From Peptostreptococcaceae bacterium (lineage in GTDB: Bacteria > Bacillota > Clostridia > Peptostreptococcales > Filifactoraceae), in assembly GCA_030532905.1 (NCBI GenBank), contig JAUNKE010000008.1, forward strand, positions 1-50,304: 50,304 nucleotides of DNA, written 5' to 3'. Made by a program: the position numbers and the translations under genes. Position 1 is the stretch's first letter; the number at the start of each line of letters is the position of its first letter. Shown here piece after piece: positions 9,398 to 17,344 of this stretch. The notes under the pieces were generated by a model, which made no database searches, was not told the DNA's origin, and was given only the letters and a program-made list of their open reading frames with translations.

Positions 9398-10798
9398 TTA
9401 ACGAACTTCTCCACCTTTTGATTGAACTGAATAAATTTCAAGATATCGACTCCTATCCACCTCTTCCATGAGCAACGGCAAAAACTTTCTCCAAAGAATC
9501 AGTCCGATGAGCAACATTGAAAAATATATTATAACAATGACGCCGATAATCCCCTTGTGCTCTTCTGTAGCCGGATAAATTGTAGAGTTCTCTCTGTTAG
9601 AATCGGAATATAAATTATTATTTTGATTATTTCCTTCCGAACTCCGAGTTCTATTCTCTGCTCTATCTTCAACCTCGCGGTTTTCATCCGATCTTTCTTT
9701 TGCCGAAGAAATATTTTTAGGTTTTGATTCTTCCGGTTTAACAATGGCTTTTGGTTTCGGTTTCTCCGCTTTTATAATTGACGAAGAAGAATTTTGGAGA
9801 GAGCCTTCATTTTTCTGATTGCCTGTTGCATCATCAGCTCTTTTTTCATCGTCGCTAGAGAAGGATACCTGTTTATCCGGTTTCTTCACTAGAGCAAAAG
9901 TACCGAACTGAGCACCGCGAATCAAAATTCCGCCCTCAGTTTTTTCAAAAGGAATCTCTTCAAAACCGGCGTCTTTTTTATGAAACACATTTGTCACATC
10001 CTCTTCCTGTTGGAAAAGAAGCGTAGCATTCTCCGTCAAAGAAAATGCCAATGCATTTTTATCGATGTCACTTGTTTTGTCAAAAGGCACTTCTACAACC
10101 GCTTGAACTCCATGAATATCAAAACCTTTCACCTGATCCAAAATATCTACTTTTAATCCGTTTTTCTCTAATACACTTCTGGATATAGAGGAAATTTTGA
10201 TATCTCCTGATATTCCGGCAGGTTCTTCAATCAAAATATTGTTTTGCAACAATTGTTTCGGTATCGGATGATTGCTCTCCGCATTTCCGGTAAGATAATA
10301 GGGTCCCTCGTTTGATTTTTTTTCTGATAAAGTATCCCATTCAACTTTCAATCTTGCTTTTATCGGATCAACTCCCATTGCCGGAACCTTCGGATCTACC
10401 AGAAGCGAATACAAAGGCTTTTTCTCTTTCAACGGAACAACAAATACTTCCGGTCTTTTTAAAGTTTCATTTGGGATTTCGATATTGTAAGCATGGCTCT
10501 CCGCCAATCTATAACTTTTGGATTCCTCATTTGCGTAAAATATTCTGGTCACCGATGTAGTCAGATCTCCTACGCTTAGAGTTTTCATTTTCAAATATAT
10601 TTTCATTTGTCCATCTTCAACCAGAAGATCTGCTGTCTTCTCCATCCCTTGACTGCCCATCGAAACTTTGTCTTCATAGGCATGCCAAAGAGCAACATCC
10701 ACTTCATAAATTCCATTTTTCGGAGAAGTTTCTGTCGCAAATGAAAAAATCGGTAAAAGCAGACTAACTGTTATCACAAAGATTATATATTTCTTCAC
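9398..10798 (-). CDS. Membrane-anchored NEAT-domain heme-binding surface protein
   Basis: First gene of the heme operon. The start is taken as the GTG at 10798, which has GGAGGT 4 nt upstream; an in-frame ATG at 10813 lies very close to the predicted transcription start and has no ribosome site. The 466-residue product has a signal peptide (1-21), one NEAT domain (about 27-156) with the usual opening GIYEVDVALWHAY and the SMG helix that covers heme, and a second extracellular region (about 160-300). A Lys/Glu/Ser/Asn-rich spacer follows (about 310-410), then one membrane helix (about 416-438) and a short basic tail. There is no LPXTG motif, so it is anchored by the helix, like Shp. Likely role: wall-membrane heme carrier comparable to IsdC. 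The NEAT call is firm; its place in the relay is inferred. Confidence 0.88.
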   Translation of the reverse strand: MKKYIIFVITVSLLLPIFSFATETSPKNGIYEVDVALWHAYEDKVSMGSQGMEKTADLLVEDGQMKIYLKMKTLSVGDLTTSVTRIFYANEESKSYRLAESHAYNIEIPNETLKRPEVFVVPLKEKKPLYSLLVDPKVPAMGVDPIKARLKVEWDTLSEKKSNEGPYYLTGNAESNHPIPKQLLQNNILIEEPAGISGDIKISSISRSVLEKNGLKVDILDQVKGFDIHGVQAVVEVPFDKTSDIDKNALAFSLTENATLLFQQEEDVTNVFHKKDAGFEEIPFEKTEGGILIRGAQFGTFALVKKPDKQVSFSSDDEKRADDATGNQKNEGSLQNSSSSIIKAEKPKPKAIVKPEESKPKNISSAKERSDENREVEDRAENRTRSSEGNNQNNNLYSDSNRENSTIYPATEEHKGIIGVIVIIYFSMLLIGLILWRKFLPLLMEEVDRSRYLEIYSVQSKGGEVR

Positions 10799-10827
10799 GC
10801 TAACCTCCAACATTTCTTATCCAAAAT

Positions 10828-10856
10828 ATATTAGCACATGCTAACTCTTTTTACAA
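10828..10856 (-). promoter_or_regulatory. Predicted sigma-A promoter of the heme operon
   Basis: On the minus strand, -35 TTGTAA (10856-10851), a 17-nt spacer and -10 TAATAT (10833-10828), preceded by TGC as an extended -10. The start of transcription would fall near 10821, giving a leader of about 23 nt to the GTG at 10798. Confidence 0.6.
10831..10844. promoter_or_regulatory. Inverted-repeat operator, likely DtxR/MntR-type metal-repressor site
   Basis: TTAGCA-CA-TGCTAA is a perfect 6-bp dyad with a 2-bp centre. It overlaps the spacer and -10 box of the heme operon promoter, where a bound repressor would block RNA polymerase. The TTAG...CTAA ends resemble DtxR-family operators, and a DtxR-family gene is encoded about 700 bp away. 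Which regulator binds is inferred. Confidence 0.55.
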
Positions 10857-11499
10857 ATATTTTATGCTTTTTCCATACTTTAATATAAAATTTCAACTTT
10901 AATCCACAAAAGTATAGTGAAATCAATACTTATGAATCTCCGTTTCAAGTTTGAAAATTAAACTCTAATAAACAAGAGCTAAACTATGCACAATTACATA
11001 TCTGTTTTATGTTGATTTTTAACCTATTTCTTCTCTTTTCGTTTATAAAGATGCACTAAATTTTTTCTCTCTAAAAGTGTATATAATAGTTGTAGAACGA
11101 AACCTTTGTAAGGTTTTTGAATTTTTTAGTTCTTCTCCAATTTGTAATTGTGTCATTGTAATACTTTGGTCAAAATTCAAATAATATATTTCTTGAGATT
11201 CAAAAATAAATTTTTGCGTGTTTTTGAATGATGTCATTTTCCTTATATTTGACGAATATTTTAAGAGGATTCCTAACTTATATATTCTATTACATTTTAG
11301 TATTACAAATCGGATTAACACGAAAAATGAAGTTATGGAACGAGAATTCAATTTCTTGAATGGTATATAAAATATCAGCGAATAAATTCTACGAAATACA
11401 AAAAATAATTCCAAGAAATAAAATAGAGAATCAAATTATGTTGGTAGTTCAAACTAAAAATCAACCAACTATAATGAGATTCTCTCGAGTAGATAAGAC
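10857..11499. other. Long AT-rich intergenic region between the heme operon and the DtxR-family gene
   Basis: No convincing gene is visible. A 123-codon minus-strand frame (11043-11414) is AT-rich, has no good ribosome site and matches no family I recognise. A large imperfect hairpin lies at 11425-11485. The rest looks non-coding and could hold remnants of a decayed gene. Confidence 0.4.
11425..11485. other. 61-nt imperfect hairpin upstream of the DtxR-family gene
   Basis: The outer arms AGAGAATC and GATTCTCT pair perfectly. Inside them ATTATGTTGGT pairs with ACCAACTATAAT with one bulged base. No T-run follows on the plus strand, so it is not an ordinary terminator in that direction. It could be an mRNA structure, a small mobile-element end or a remnant. 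Confidence 0.4.
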
Positions 11500-11528
11500 T
11501 TGCAAAATCATGTCTAATTTGATAACAT
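11500..11528 (+). promoter_or_regulatory. Possible promoter of the DtxR-family gene
   Basis: TTGCAA (11500-11505), 17 nt, TAACAT (11523-11528). The -10 is weak. The leader to the TTG start would be about 20 nt. Confidence 0.35.
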
Positions 11529-11552
11529 ATATTTAGGAATGGAGGTGCTAAC

Positions 11553-11924
11553 TTGAAAATTCAGGAATCCGCAGAAAATTATTTGGAAACCATACTAGTG
11601 TTAAAACTTCGAAATGGCTATGTTCGTTCGATTGATATTGCCAATGAGCTGGGTTTTTCAAAGCCAAGTGTAAGTAATGCAATGAAAGCACTCCGTCAAA
11701 AAAATCTTATCAAGGTAGATACCGGCGGACTTATTGAACTTACGGAAGAAGGACACCAAATAGCAGAATCTGTTTATGAGCGTCATGTTTTAATTGGTGA
11801 ATATCTGATTGCAATTGGTGTTACTCCGGAAGTTGCTATGGCTGATGCTTGTCGAATTGAGCATGTAATCAGCACAGAAACATTTGATAAAATTAAAGAG
11901 CATGTGAAACAGCGGCGATCATAA
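11553..11924 (+). CDS. DtxR/MntR-family metal-dependent transcriptional regulator
   Basis: A 123-residue regulator with an N-terminal winged helix-turn-helix (about 7-65; recognition region FSKPSVSNAMKAL) followed by a helical dimerisation/metal-binding segment (RHVLIGEYLIAIGV, then DACRIEHVIS). These are the conserved DtxR/MntR blocks with His and Glu residues at metal-ligand places (Glu11, His78 region, Glu and His of CRIEHV). It lacks the SH3-like third domain and is close in size to the short MntR type (about 142 residues). The start is a TTG with GGAGG 7 nt upstream. It is divergent from the heme operon, whose promoter carries a matching dyad. The half-site GGTGCTAA overlapping its own ribosome site (11544-11551) hints at autoregulation. 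Iron versus manganese cannot be settled from sequence. Confidence 0.85.
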   Translation: MKIQESAENYLETILVLKLRNGYVRSIDIANELGFSKPSVSNAMKALRQKNLIKVDTGGLIELTEEGHQIAESVYERHVLIGEYLIAIGVTPEVAMADACRIEHVISTETFDKIKEHVKQRRS

Positions 11925-11929
11925 GCCGA

Positions 11930-12736
11930 CTACAAGACCTCGATTGAGGTCTTTTTTTGCTGTTTTTTTTCATAAAATCGCTTTTTATACTTGACCAAAG
12001 CGTAGTCCGATATTTTTTTATATGTGCTGTGATTGAAAATTGCTCCGGCAACACCGACCACAGGGAGCCCTTGTATAAATTTTGCCACAAGCAATTCTTG
12101 AGAAAGAGATTTTGCAGTTGTTTTTATTTCGCTATCAAGCGAGCCATGCCATTTTTGACTATCAATTGTTCTGCCATATCGATCCAATTCATCACTTAGA
12201 ATCAGACGCTGTGTATCTGTTGCAAGAGCTGCCCGTATTAACTTCAGAATATAAATTTGTTCTTCGTATAGATTATAATTGAAACCGTAACTCCAAGCAA
12301 TTTCATAAATCCCTTTTAATAAAACTCCGGTGAAGATAGGAATATCCGGCAAGCCGATTCCAAGAAAACCCAATCCCAAGCCTTCCAAAAGTGCGATTCT
12401 TTTCCCCCATCGTCTGCTTTTCTTTGCAGGTTTATCCATTCTTTTAATAACGCTTCGGCTAGGTGCTCCATCCATCATAAAATCACTCACGATATGTTCA
12501 ATCTGAATTTTTTCTTTGCTGTAAGTCTTTTCGATAATCGAAGTACCTTTTTCAAAAACCATATAAAAAGCTTTCTCAAAGAGCAAATTGATTTTTTCTT
12601 CCACTTTTTTCGGTATGCGTTTTTCCAAATTATCCAGCACAGGCTCCAGGTTTGATTTTATAACTCCTTTTTTCTTTCTTAGAACCCGATCTTCCACTCT
12701 CTTATTTTTTATCAACTGATTTTGAATCCATTTCAT
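11930..12736 (-). CDS. EcsC-family protein
   Basis: A 268-residue protein of the EcsC family, named after the third gene of the Bacillus ecsABC cluster; the molecular role of the family is unknown. A basic N-terminus (1-30) is followed by an amphipathic helical region and the family core around GKRIALLEGLGLGFLGIGLPDIPIF (about 112-140), then the conserved region with Ile-rich helices, and a second hydrophobic patch, GLPVVGVAGAIFN, near 228. GGAGA lies 7 nt before the ATG. No ecsA or ecsB neighbour is present, so it stands alone here. Its last eight codons form the terminator stem for the convergent regulator gene. Confidence 0.82.
   Translation of the reverse strand: MKWIQNQLIKNKRVEDRVLRKKKGVIKSNLEPVLDNLEKRIPKKVEEKINLLFEKAFYMVFEKGTSIIEKTYSKEKIQIEHIVSDFMMDGAPSRSVIKRMDKPAKKSRRWGKRIALLEGLGLGFLGIGLPDIPIFTGVLLKGIYEIAWSYGFNYNLYEEQIYILKLIRAALATDTQRLILSDELDRYGRTIDSQKWHGSLDSEIKTTAKSLSQELLVAKFIQGLPVVGVAGAIFNHSTYKKISDYALVKYKKRFYEKKQQKKTSIEVL
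11934..11958 (+). terminator. Rho-independent terminator of the DtxR-family gene
   Basis: AAGACCTC-GATT-GAGGTCTT followed by a run of T. The 8-bp stem lies 10 nt after the regulator's stop and is at the same time the last codons of the convergent EcsC-family gene. Confidence 0.85.
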
Positions 12737-13163
12737 ATTTATTCTCCAATTCCATTCTCAAAAATTTATTCCCATAGTTTAAGCCGAACTCTCAAAACAA
12801 TTGACGGCACTTTGATTTTACTTATTATCACAATTCACTCAAGCGAAAAAACTCCGTTTCTCCTCTGTTAAATGAAGTTTATGCTCAAATCATACCATAT
12901 ATATCAGTAAAGATACAAGAAAAATGATGGAGATACCCCCATACATTCATTTGATAAAAAGACGCAAAACAATTTCGTAAGAACATGAAAACAAATTTGA
13001 TTTCAACAATCCAAATTAGAATCAAGCAAGAAACTATCTTTGGATTTCAATACCTTAAACCGCGCTCTTATCAGGCAAACAAAGTTTCAATATTATACAC
13101 TATTTCCGGACTCTTTTATTATTGGCCACCATAGTATTATTCCGGAAATTTTATGTCAAGAAA

Positions 13164-13232
13164 AAAAGCATCGCGGATAAGCAATCTTTACATCGTATAG
13201 ATTATAAAGTTGCTGATTGTTTCGATGCTTTT
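13164..13232. other. Two-tier 69-nt stem-loop of unknown role
   Basis: Outer arms AAAAGCATCG (13164-13173) and CGATGCTTTT (13223-13232) pair over 10 bp. Inner arms AAGCAATC (13179-13186) and GATTGTTT (13215-13222) pair over 8 bp with one G-U. A 5-nt bulge lies on one side only, and the loop is 28 nt. Both flanks are A/T runs, so it could terminate from either direction or be a small RNA. Confidence 0.45.
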
Positions 13233-13291
13233 CTCTTTGAAATCCGAATCCGTAATTTACGGATGAACTCTATGTTTACAAAAATATTTTC

Positions 13292-13311
13292 AAGAGCAAT
13301 TGAATGCTCTT
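13292..13311 (-). terminator. Possible terminator downstream of the NfrB-like gene
   Basis: AAGAGCA-ATTGAA-TGCTCTT, 42 nt past the stop codon on the minus strand, followed by an interrupted run (GAAAATATTTTT). The tail is imperfect, so the call is tentative. Confidence 0.4.
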
Positions 13312-13352
13312 TCAGCATGAAGAATAAGCGTTAAGATTGTTCAAAATCCTTC

Positions 13353-15407
13353 CTACGCAAAACTCTTCTCAGATAAAAAACCCGCATATTTCAACAAATC
13401 TATCTCCGACCAACCCAACTGGTGTCTGTAATTGTTCAGAATAATAAACTGCTCATAATCTATCACTTTTTCAAAATACAACTTTTCCACCAAATCATTT
13501 TTATACGGTCTTTGCTCGGTTTTCGAAAACAGTTCTTCCAATCCGGATTGAATCAACTCTCTACTTGCAAAAACAGCAGTAATTTTAATACTATAATTGT
13601 TTCGCAGGATACTTTGAGCATAGATTGGACTTTCTTCACAAAAAGCAAAAACATAGCCTTCACTCGTTTTCAATAAAGGTAAAGCCAATAGTTCCCGCAA
13701 AGTTTTTTCCTCAAAAACGCTACGATAGGATTGAATCGGGTAATATGCCAATGTATTTTGGTCAACATATTGCACATGCTTGATAGATGCTAAGGTTTTC
13801 AATAATTGAGTTTCCATCAAAAGATTCGACTGAACGAGATAATCTCCCAGTCGAATTCGCTTTTTCCTGCTCTCCTCGATGGCGCGAGCTAATGTCGCCT
13901 TATCCAAATAACTCTTTTCTAAAAGAATATCTCCTAAAGAGCGATGATATCTCTCCAAAATATATTTTTCTAAAAAGGAATGGTCGGTCTTATCCCATAC
14001 AAGCTTCTTCGATGAATTCGGTGCAGCAATTCTTTTAGTCGCTTTCTTTTGGTTTCCGAACCATTTTTGTCTAAATGCGGATAGAGTAGCTGCTAAATTG
14101 ATAAAATTCCCCCACAATAATCGTATTGGCAAGAACGGTGGCAACAAGCAGGCAAAAAACACCGATCGCATTCCGTAAACATTGTAAATTGCGATTCCGC
14201 GATAAGTTTGTCTGGCAATCATCATAAAGGTGACAAAAATACACAATTTCCAAGCCAGTGATTCTTTCGGATACATCGGCGGCAAGTCAAAAAACAGAGA
14301 GGCAATAAAATATGCCAGTACCGGATATCCAATCAGCACTAAAAGATTTCCATATTTTGCTTTCTGATCCTTGTATAGAGAATATCGTCCCGCCAAGGAA
14401 ACATTTTTTACTTTGACTACATCTTTTACTCCTAGAGATTGCATAGTTATTCCAAGAATCCATCTTGCTTTTTGTTTAACCGCCGTCTTAAAGCTGTTAG
14501 GAAACATTGAGCGTGTTGCAACAAATTCCGTAATCTGTCTGTTCTTATAATCTACACGATTAACTCCCTCGAGGACAAAATACATTTGTATTCCTTTTGA
14601 AAATAATGTCCAAGATAATAGATAATCTTCGGTCAAACTGTTCACCGGTAATATTCCATGGCTGCCATGCTTATCCAAAATCTCTCTTGACAAAACAAAA
14701 CCGGTTCCCGCCGAAGGTACTAACGCCCCCATGCTGTGACGATTGACCATCGTATAGAAATGTGTTTCTGCAAACTCATCCGCATAAGTAGATGAGGTTA
14801 GAAATTTAAAGAAGTTACGAAATGTCGGCATCGGCACCAATGGAAAGACCGGAAATTGAAGTGCCTTGTGATAGTCGATAAGATAATTTGTCATCTTAAA
14901 TTCATAAGGATGAACGACATCTTCCGCATCGTGCACGGTAATGGAAGCAAAACGCCAATTCTTCTCCCTCTCAAAATTACGAACCTGATGAATCGTGTGG
15001 TTGATATTTTGAGCCTTTGATGTAGGGCCAGGCCTCGTATTAACGATAACATATACATTGCTATGCCTTGATGCCAGTTCATACGCAACAGCCAATGTCC
15101 TTTCATCATTCGGATAGACTCCTAAAAAAATGTGATACATAGATTTCGGGTAAATCGCCGACGCAATAATATTATCTACCACATCCCCCAAAACATTATC
15201 CTCTTTCCAAGCTCCAATAACAACCGCCAATAATTTTGGCGGAATTTCATCCAGTTTTGACATCTCCAGAATCGGTCGTGGGTGTTTTAATCTCCTGAAA
15301 AAAGTTACAACATCCCAAATAATATCGTCAAAACCTACCACAATATACATCACAACCACCACAAGCCCAATCAATTGTAATGTATTGTAAGAAATCAATT
15401 TGTCCAA
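13353..15407 (-). CDS. NfrB-like membrane glycosyltransferase (GT2) with C-terminal MshEN (c-di-GMP-type) domain
   Basis: A 684-residue processive-type glycosyltransferase resembling the phage N4 adsorption protein NfrB. An N-terminal membrane helix (about 8-28) precedes a GT2 catalytic domain (about 55-330) with the metal-binding DAED (in VHDAEDVVHP), an acceptor-side EDYLLSW and the QxxRW-like QKARW motif. Three to four membrane helices follow (about 350-470). From residue 489 there are two MshEN half-repeats, RSLGDILLEK...LARAIEES and RLGDYLVQSN...LLKTLASI, with the R-LG-x-L pattern that binds c-di-GMP in MshE and NfrB. The start is a TTG with AAGGAGGT 6 nt upstream. Likely role: making or exporting a surface polysaccharide under c-di-GMP control. 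No partner outer-membrane protein (NfrA) or polysaccharide genes lie nearby. Confidence 0.83.
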   Translation of the reverse strand: MDKLISYNTLQLIGLVVVVMYIVVGFDDIIWDVVTFFRRLKHPRPILEMSKLDEIPPKLLAVVIGAWKEDNVLGDVVDNIIASAIYPKSMYHIFLGVYPNDERTLAVAYELASRHSNVYVIVNTRPGPTSKAQNINHTIHQVRNFEREKNWRFASITVHDAEDVVHPYEFKMTNYLIDYHKALQFPVFPLVPMPTFRNFFKFLTSSTYADEFAETHFYTMVNRHSMGALVPSAGTGFVLSREILDKHGSHGILPVNSLTEDYLLSWTLFSKGIQMYFVLEGVNRVDYKNRQITEFVATRSMFPNSFKTAVKQKARWILGITMQSLGVKDVVKVKNVSLAGRYSLYKDQKAKYGNLLVLIGYPVLAYFIASLFFDLPPMYPKESLAWKLCIFVTFMMIARQTYRGIAIYNVYGMRSVFFACLLPPFLPIRLLWGNFINLAATLSAFRQKWFGNQKKATKRIAAPNSSKKLVWDKTDHSFLEKYILERYHRSLGDILLEKSYLDKATLARAIEESRKKRIRLGDYLVQSNLLMETQLLKTLASIKHVQYVDQNTLAYYPIQSYRSVFEEKTLRELLALPLLKTSEGYVFAFCEESPIYAQSILRNNYSIKITAVFASRELIQSGLEELFSKTEQRPYKNDLVEKLYFEKVIDYEQFIILNNYRHQLGWSEIDLLKYAGFLSEKSFA

Positions 15408-15736
15408 ACTTCTACCTCCTTTTGAAACTGAATTTTCTCATGTCAACCCATACTGATCTCCCATCTGTTTATGAGTCCATTCCGTCTTATAATCAAATCG
15501 ATTGTTCCTGTGTTATAAGACAAATAAAGAATTACAAATTGACAGTTATATTATACTCCAATCACTTTATATAAACAACACTTTTGATAAACTTGTAAAT
15601 TCAAATTTCATACAGCGAAAGTTGTTTCACGAAGTACTGGGTTGCTAATATCGAGAAATTTCTTCACATTTTCACTTTAATTTTGGCAAAGGCTTGAATC
15701 TGCTATTGCAAATTAAGACAATTTTTTCAAAAAGGC

Positions 15737-15764
15737 TTGACAATATTTTCTACCATGCTATAAT
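15737..15764 (+). promoter_or_regulatory. Sigma-A promoter of the metNIQ operon
   Basis: TTGACA (15737-15742), 16 nt, TATAAT (15759-15764): a near-perfect consensus about 20 nt before the T-box leader. The stretch from the glycosyltransferase start (15408) to here holds no recognised gene. Confidence 0.85.
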
Positions 15765-15782
15765 TATCTGCATAATAATAAA

Positions 15783-16040
15783 AGCATTGAAGAGAAGAGT
15801 ACGCAAAAAGAAACATTATCAGAGAGCCTGAGCAGGTGAAAGCAGGCAATGGGATATTTTGCAGAATATGGTCTTGGAGCTTAATGGCTGAATAGTTAGG
15901 TCATTACGGGATTGCCCGTTACAGCAACACAGTATAAGATTATATCCGTACTGATTGAGGTTAAGATAGTGATATTTTAACGAATAAAGGTGGTAACACG
16001 AAGTCCTCGTCCTTTAGTAATAAAGGGTGAGGCTTTTTTA
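15783..16040 (+). promoter_or_regulatory. Methionine T-box leader with terminator, upstream of metN
   Basis: A T-box riboswitch that senses uncharged tRNA and allows read-through. The visible parts are the AGTA motif near 15799, the GGTGAAAGC region of stem I, a specifier region AGAATATGG whose ATG (15868-15870) specifies methionine, and the conserved AAGGTGGTAACACG box (15987-16000). A 12-bp terminator stem with two G-U pairs (16005-16016 with 16021-16032, loop GTAA) ends in a T-run. The methionine specifier agrees with the downstream methionine transporter. Confidence 0.92.
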
Positions 16041-16057
16041 TATTCTGAGGTGAAATT

Positions 16058-17344
16058 GTGATTACATTAAACAATATTACAGTGCAATTCAATACAAAAA
16101 AAGAGAGAGCAAATTTTTTCGGTGTTAAAAAATCTTGTGATAGGAAATTCGCAAAGGAAGAGCATACGGAACAAAAAAGCTTTACAACTTCTCCCGACAA
16201 AAATTCTCATGAACGAATCGTCACAGCTGTTGACAATGTGAGTTTGACAGTTGAAAAGGGAGATATATACGGTATTGTCGGATTCAGCGGAGCCGGAAAA
16301 AGCACATTGATACGAACCGTAAATTTGCTGCAAAGACCAACTCGTGGAGAAGTTATAATTGACAGGGAAGATATTACAAAACTGGATGAAAAATCATTAC
16401 GAGAGCGCAGAAAAAAAATAGGAATGATATTTCAGCATTTTAATCTGCTAAAATCCAAATCCGTTTTTGAAAATATCTACTTTCCATTGAAGCAAATGTC
16501 AATGAACAAAAATGCGAAGGCGGAAAAAGTGAGAAGTCTGTTGAAACTGGTCGGGCTCTCGGAGAAAGAAAATGCCTATCCTTCTCAATTATCCGGCGGT
16601 CAAAAACAGAGAGTGGCAATTGCGAGAGCACTTGCAAGTGATCCTGAAATATTACTTTGTGATGAAGCAACTTCCGCTCTTGACCCTCAAACAACCGATG
16701 AGGTTTTAAAGCTTCTGAAAGAACTGAACCAAAAACTAAACTTAACTATTCTTATTATTACACATGAGATGCAGGTCGTCAAAGAAGTGTGTAGCAAGGT
16801 TGCCGTAATGGAAAACGGAAAAATAATTGAAAGAGGAAGCATCGTCGAGGTGTTCAGTAATCCGCAGATGCCACTTACCCGCGCTTTCATAAATACAGCG
16901 ACCCAAATTGATTCAGCATTGGAAAAAGTACTGAACCACAAATCGATACTTCATCTTTCCGAAGACGACATCTTAGCCCGAATCACTTATGTCGGTGAAA
17001 GTACAAGTCAACCGATTATTTCCACTTTGCAAAGCAATTTCAATGTTATGACCAATATTCTCTCCGGCAATATCGAATTCTTACAAGATATCCCTGTCGG
17101 CTCTTTGGTTGTCAGTTTTTCAGGAAAAACAAACGACAAAAAATCTGCTCTTCAATATCTGAAAGAACAAAATGTCGGTGTGGAAATCATAGACAAGTCT
17201 CTTCGCGAAGTATCTTTGCGACGAAGTCATCAAGAGATTCGAAAGTCTGAACAATCTTTGAAACACATGAAAAGCGGAGAAGAGGATTTGAAATTTGAAA
17301 ACCCGGTCTTAGCACAGATGATGAATAATGGAGGTGAAATATGA
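16058..17344 (+). CDS. metN: Methionine ABC transporter ATP-binding protein MetN
   Basis: ATPase of the MetNIQ methionine importer. Walker [10 protein letters not shown] (about residue 81), signature LSGGQKQR, Walker B LLCDEATS and the switch His in ITHEM are present. A C-terminal NIL (methionine-sensing) domain spans about residues 310-388. It starts with GTG (GAGGTGA upstream), directly after the T-box terminator. At 428 residues it is about 80 longer than usual MetN. An extra segment of about 38 residues interrupts the N-terminal strand between FNTKK and VTAVDNVSL, and a charged tail of about 40 residues follows the NIL domain. The stop overlaps the metI start by 4 nt (ATGA). Confidence 0.95.
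   Translation: MITLNNITVQFNTKKERANFFGVKKSCDRKFAKEEHTEQKSFTTSPDKNSHERIVTAVDNVSLTVEKGDIYGIVGFSGAGKSTLIRTVNLLQRPTRGEVIIDREDITKLDEKSLRERRKKIGMIFQHFNLLKSKSVFENIYFPLKQMSMNKNAKAEKVRSLLKLVGLSEKENAYPSQLSGGQKQRVAIARALASDPEILLCDEATSALDPQTTDEVLKLLKELNQKLNLTILIITHEMQVVKEVCSKVAVMENGKIIERGSIVEVFSNPQMPLTRAFINTATQIDSALEKVLNHKSILHLSEDDILARITYVGESTSQPIISTLQSNFNVMTNILSGNIEFLQDIPVGSLVVSFSGKTNDKKSALQYLKEQNVGVEIIDKSLREVSLRRSHQEIRKSEQSLKHMKSGEEDLKFENPVLAQMMNNGGEI

Larger units (their letters stand above)
12737..13352. other. 616-bp intergenic region with hairpins but no recognised gene
   Basis: No gene is supported. A 70-codon plus-strand frame (13122-13334) has no ribosome site and overlaps two hairpins. Besides the structures listed separately (13164-13232 and 13292-13311), a small dyad CCGTAA-T-TTACGG lies at 13250-13262. 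Confidence 0.5.

Noticed and set aside
11043..11414. 123-codon minus-strand frame
   Set aside because: AT-rich, no good ribosome site, no family pattern; likely chance or a decayed remnant.
13122..13334. 70-codon plus-strand frame
   Set aside because: Overlaps two hairpins and has no ribosome site.
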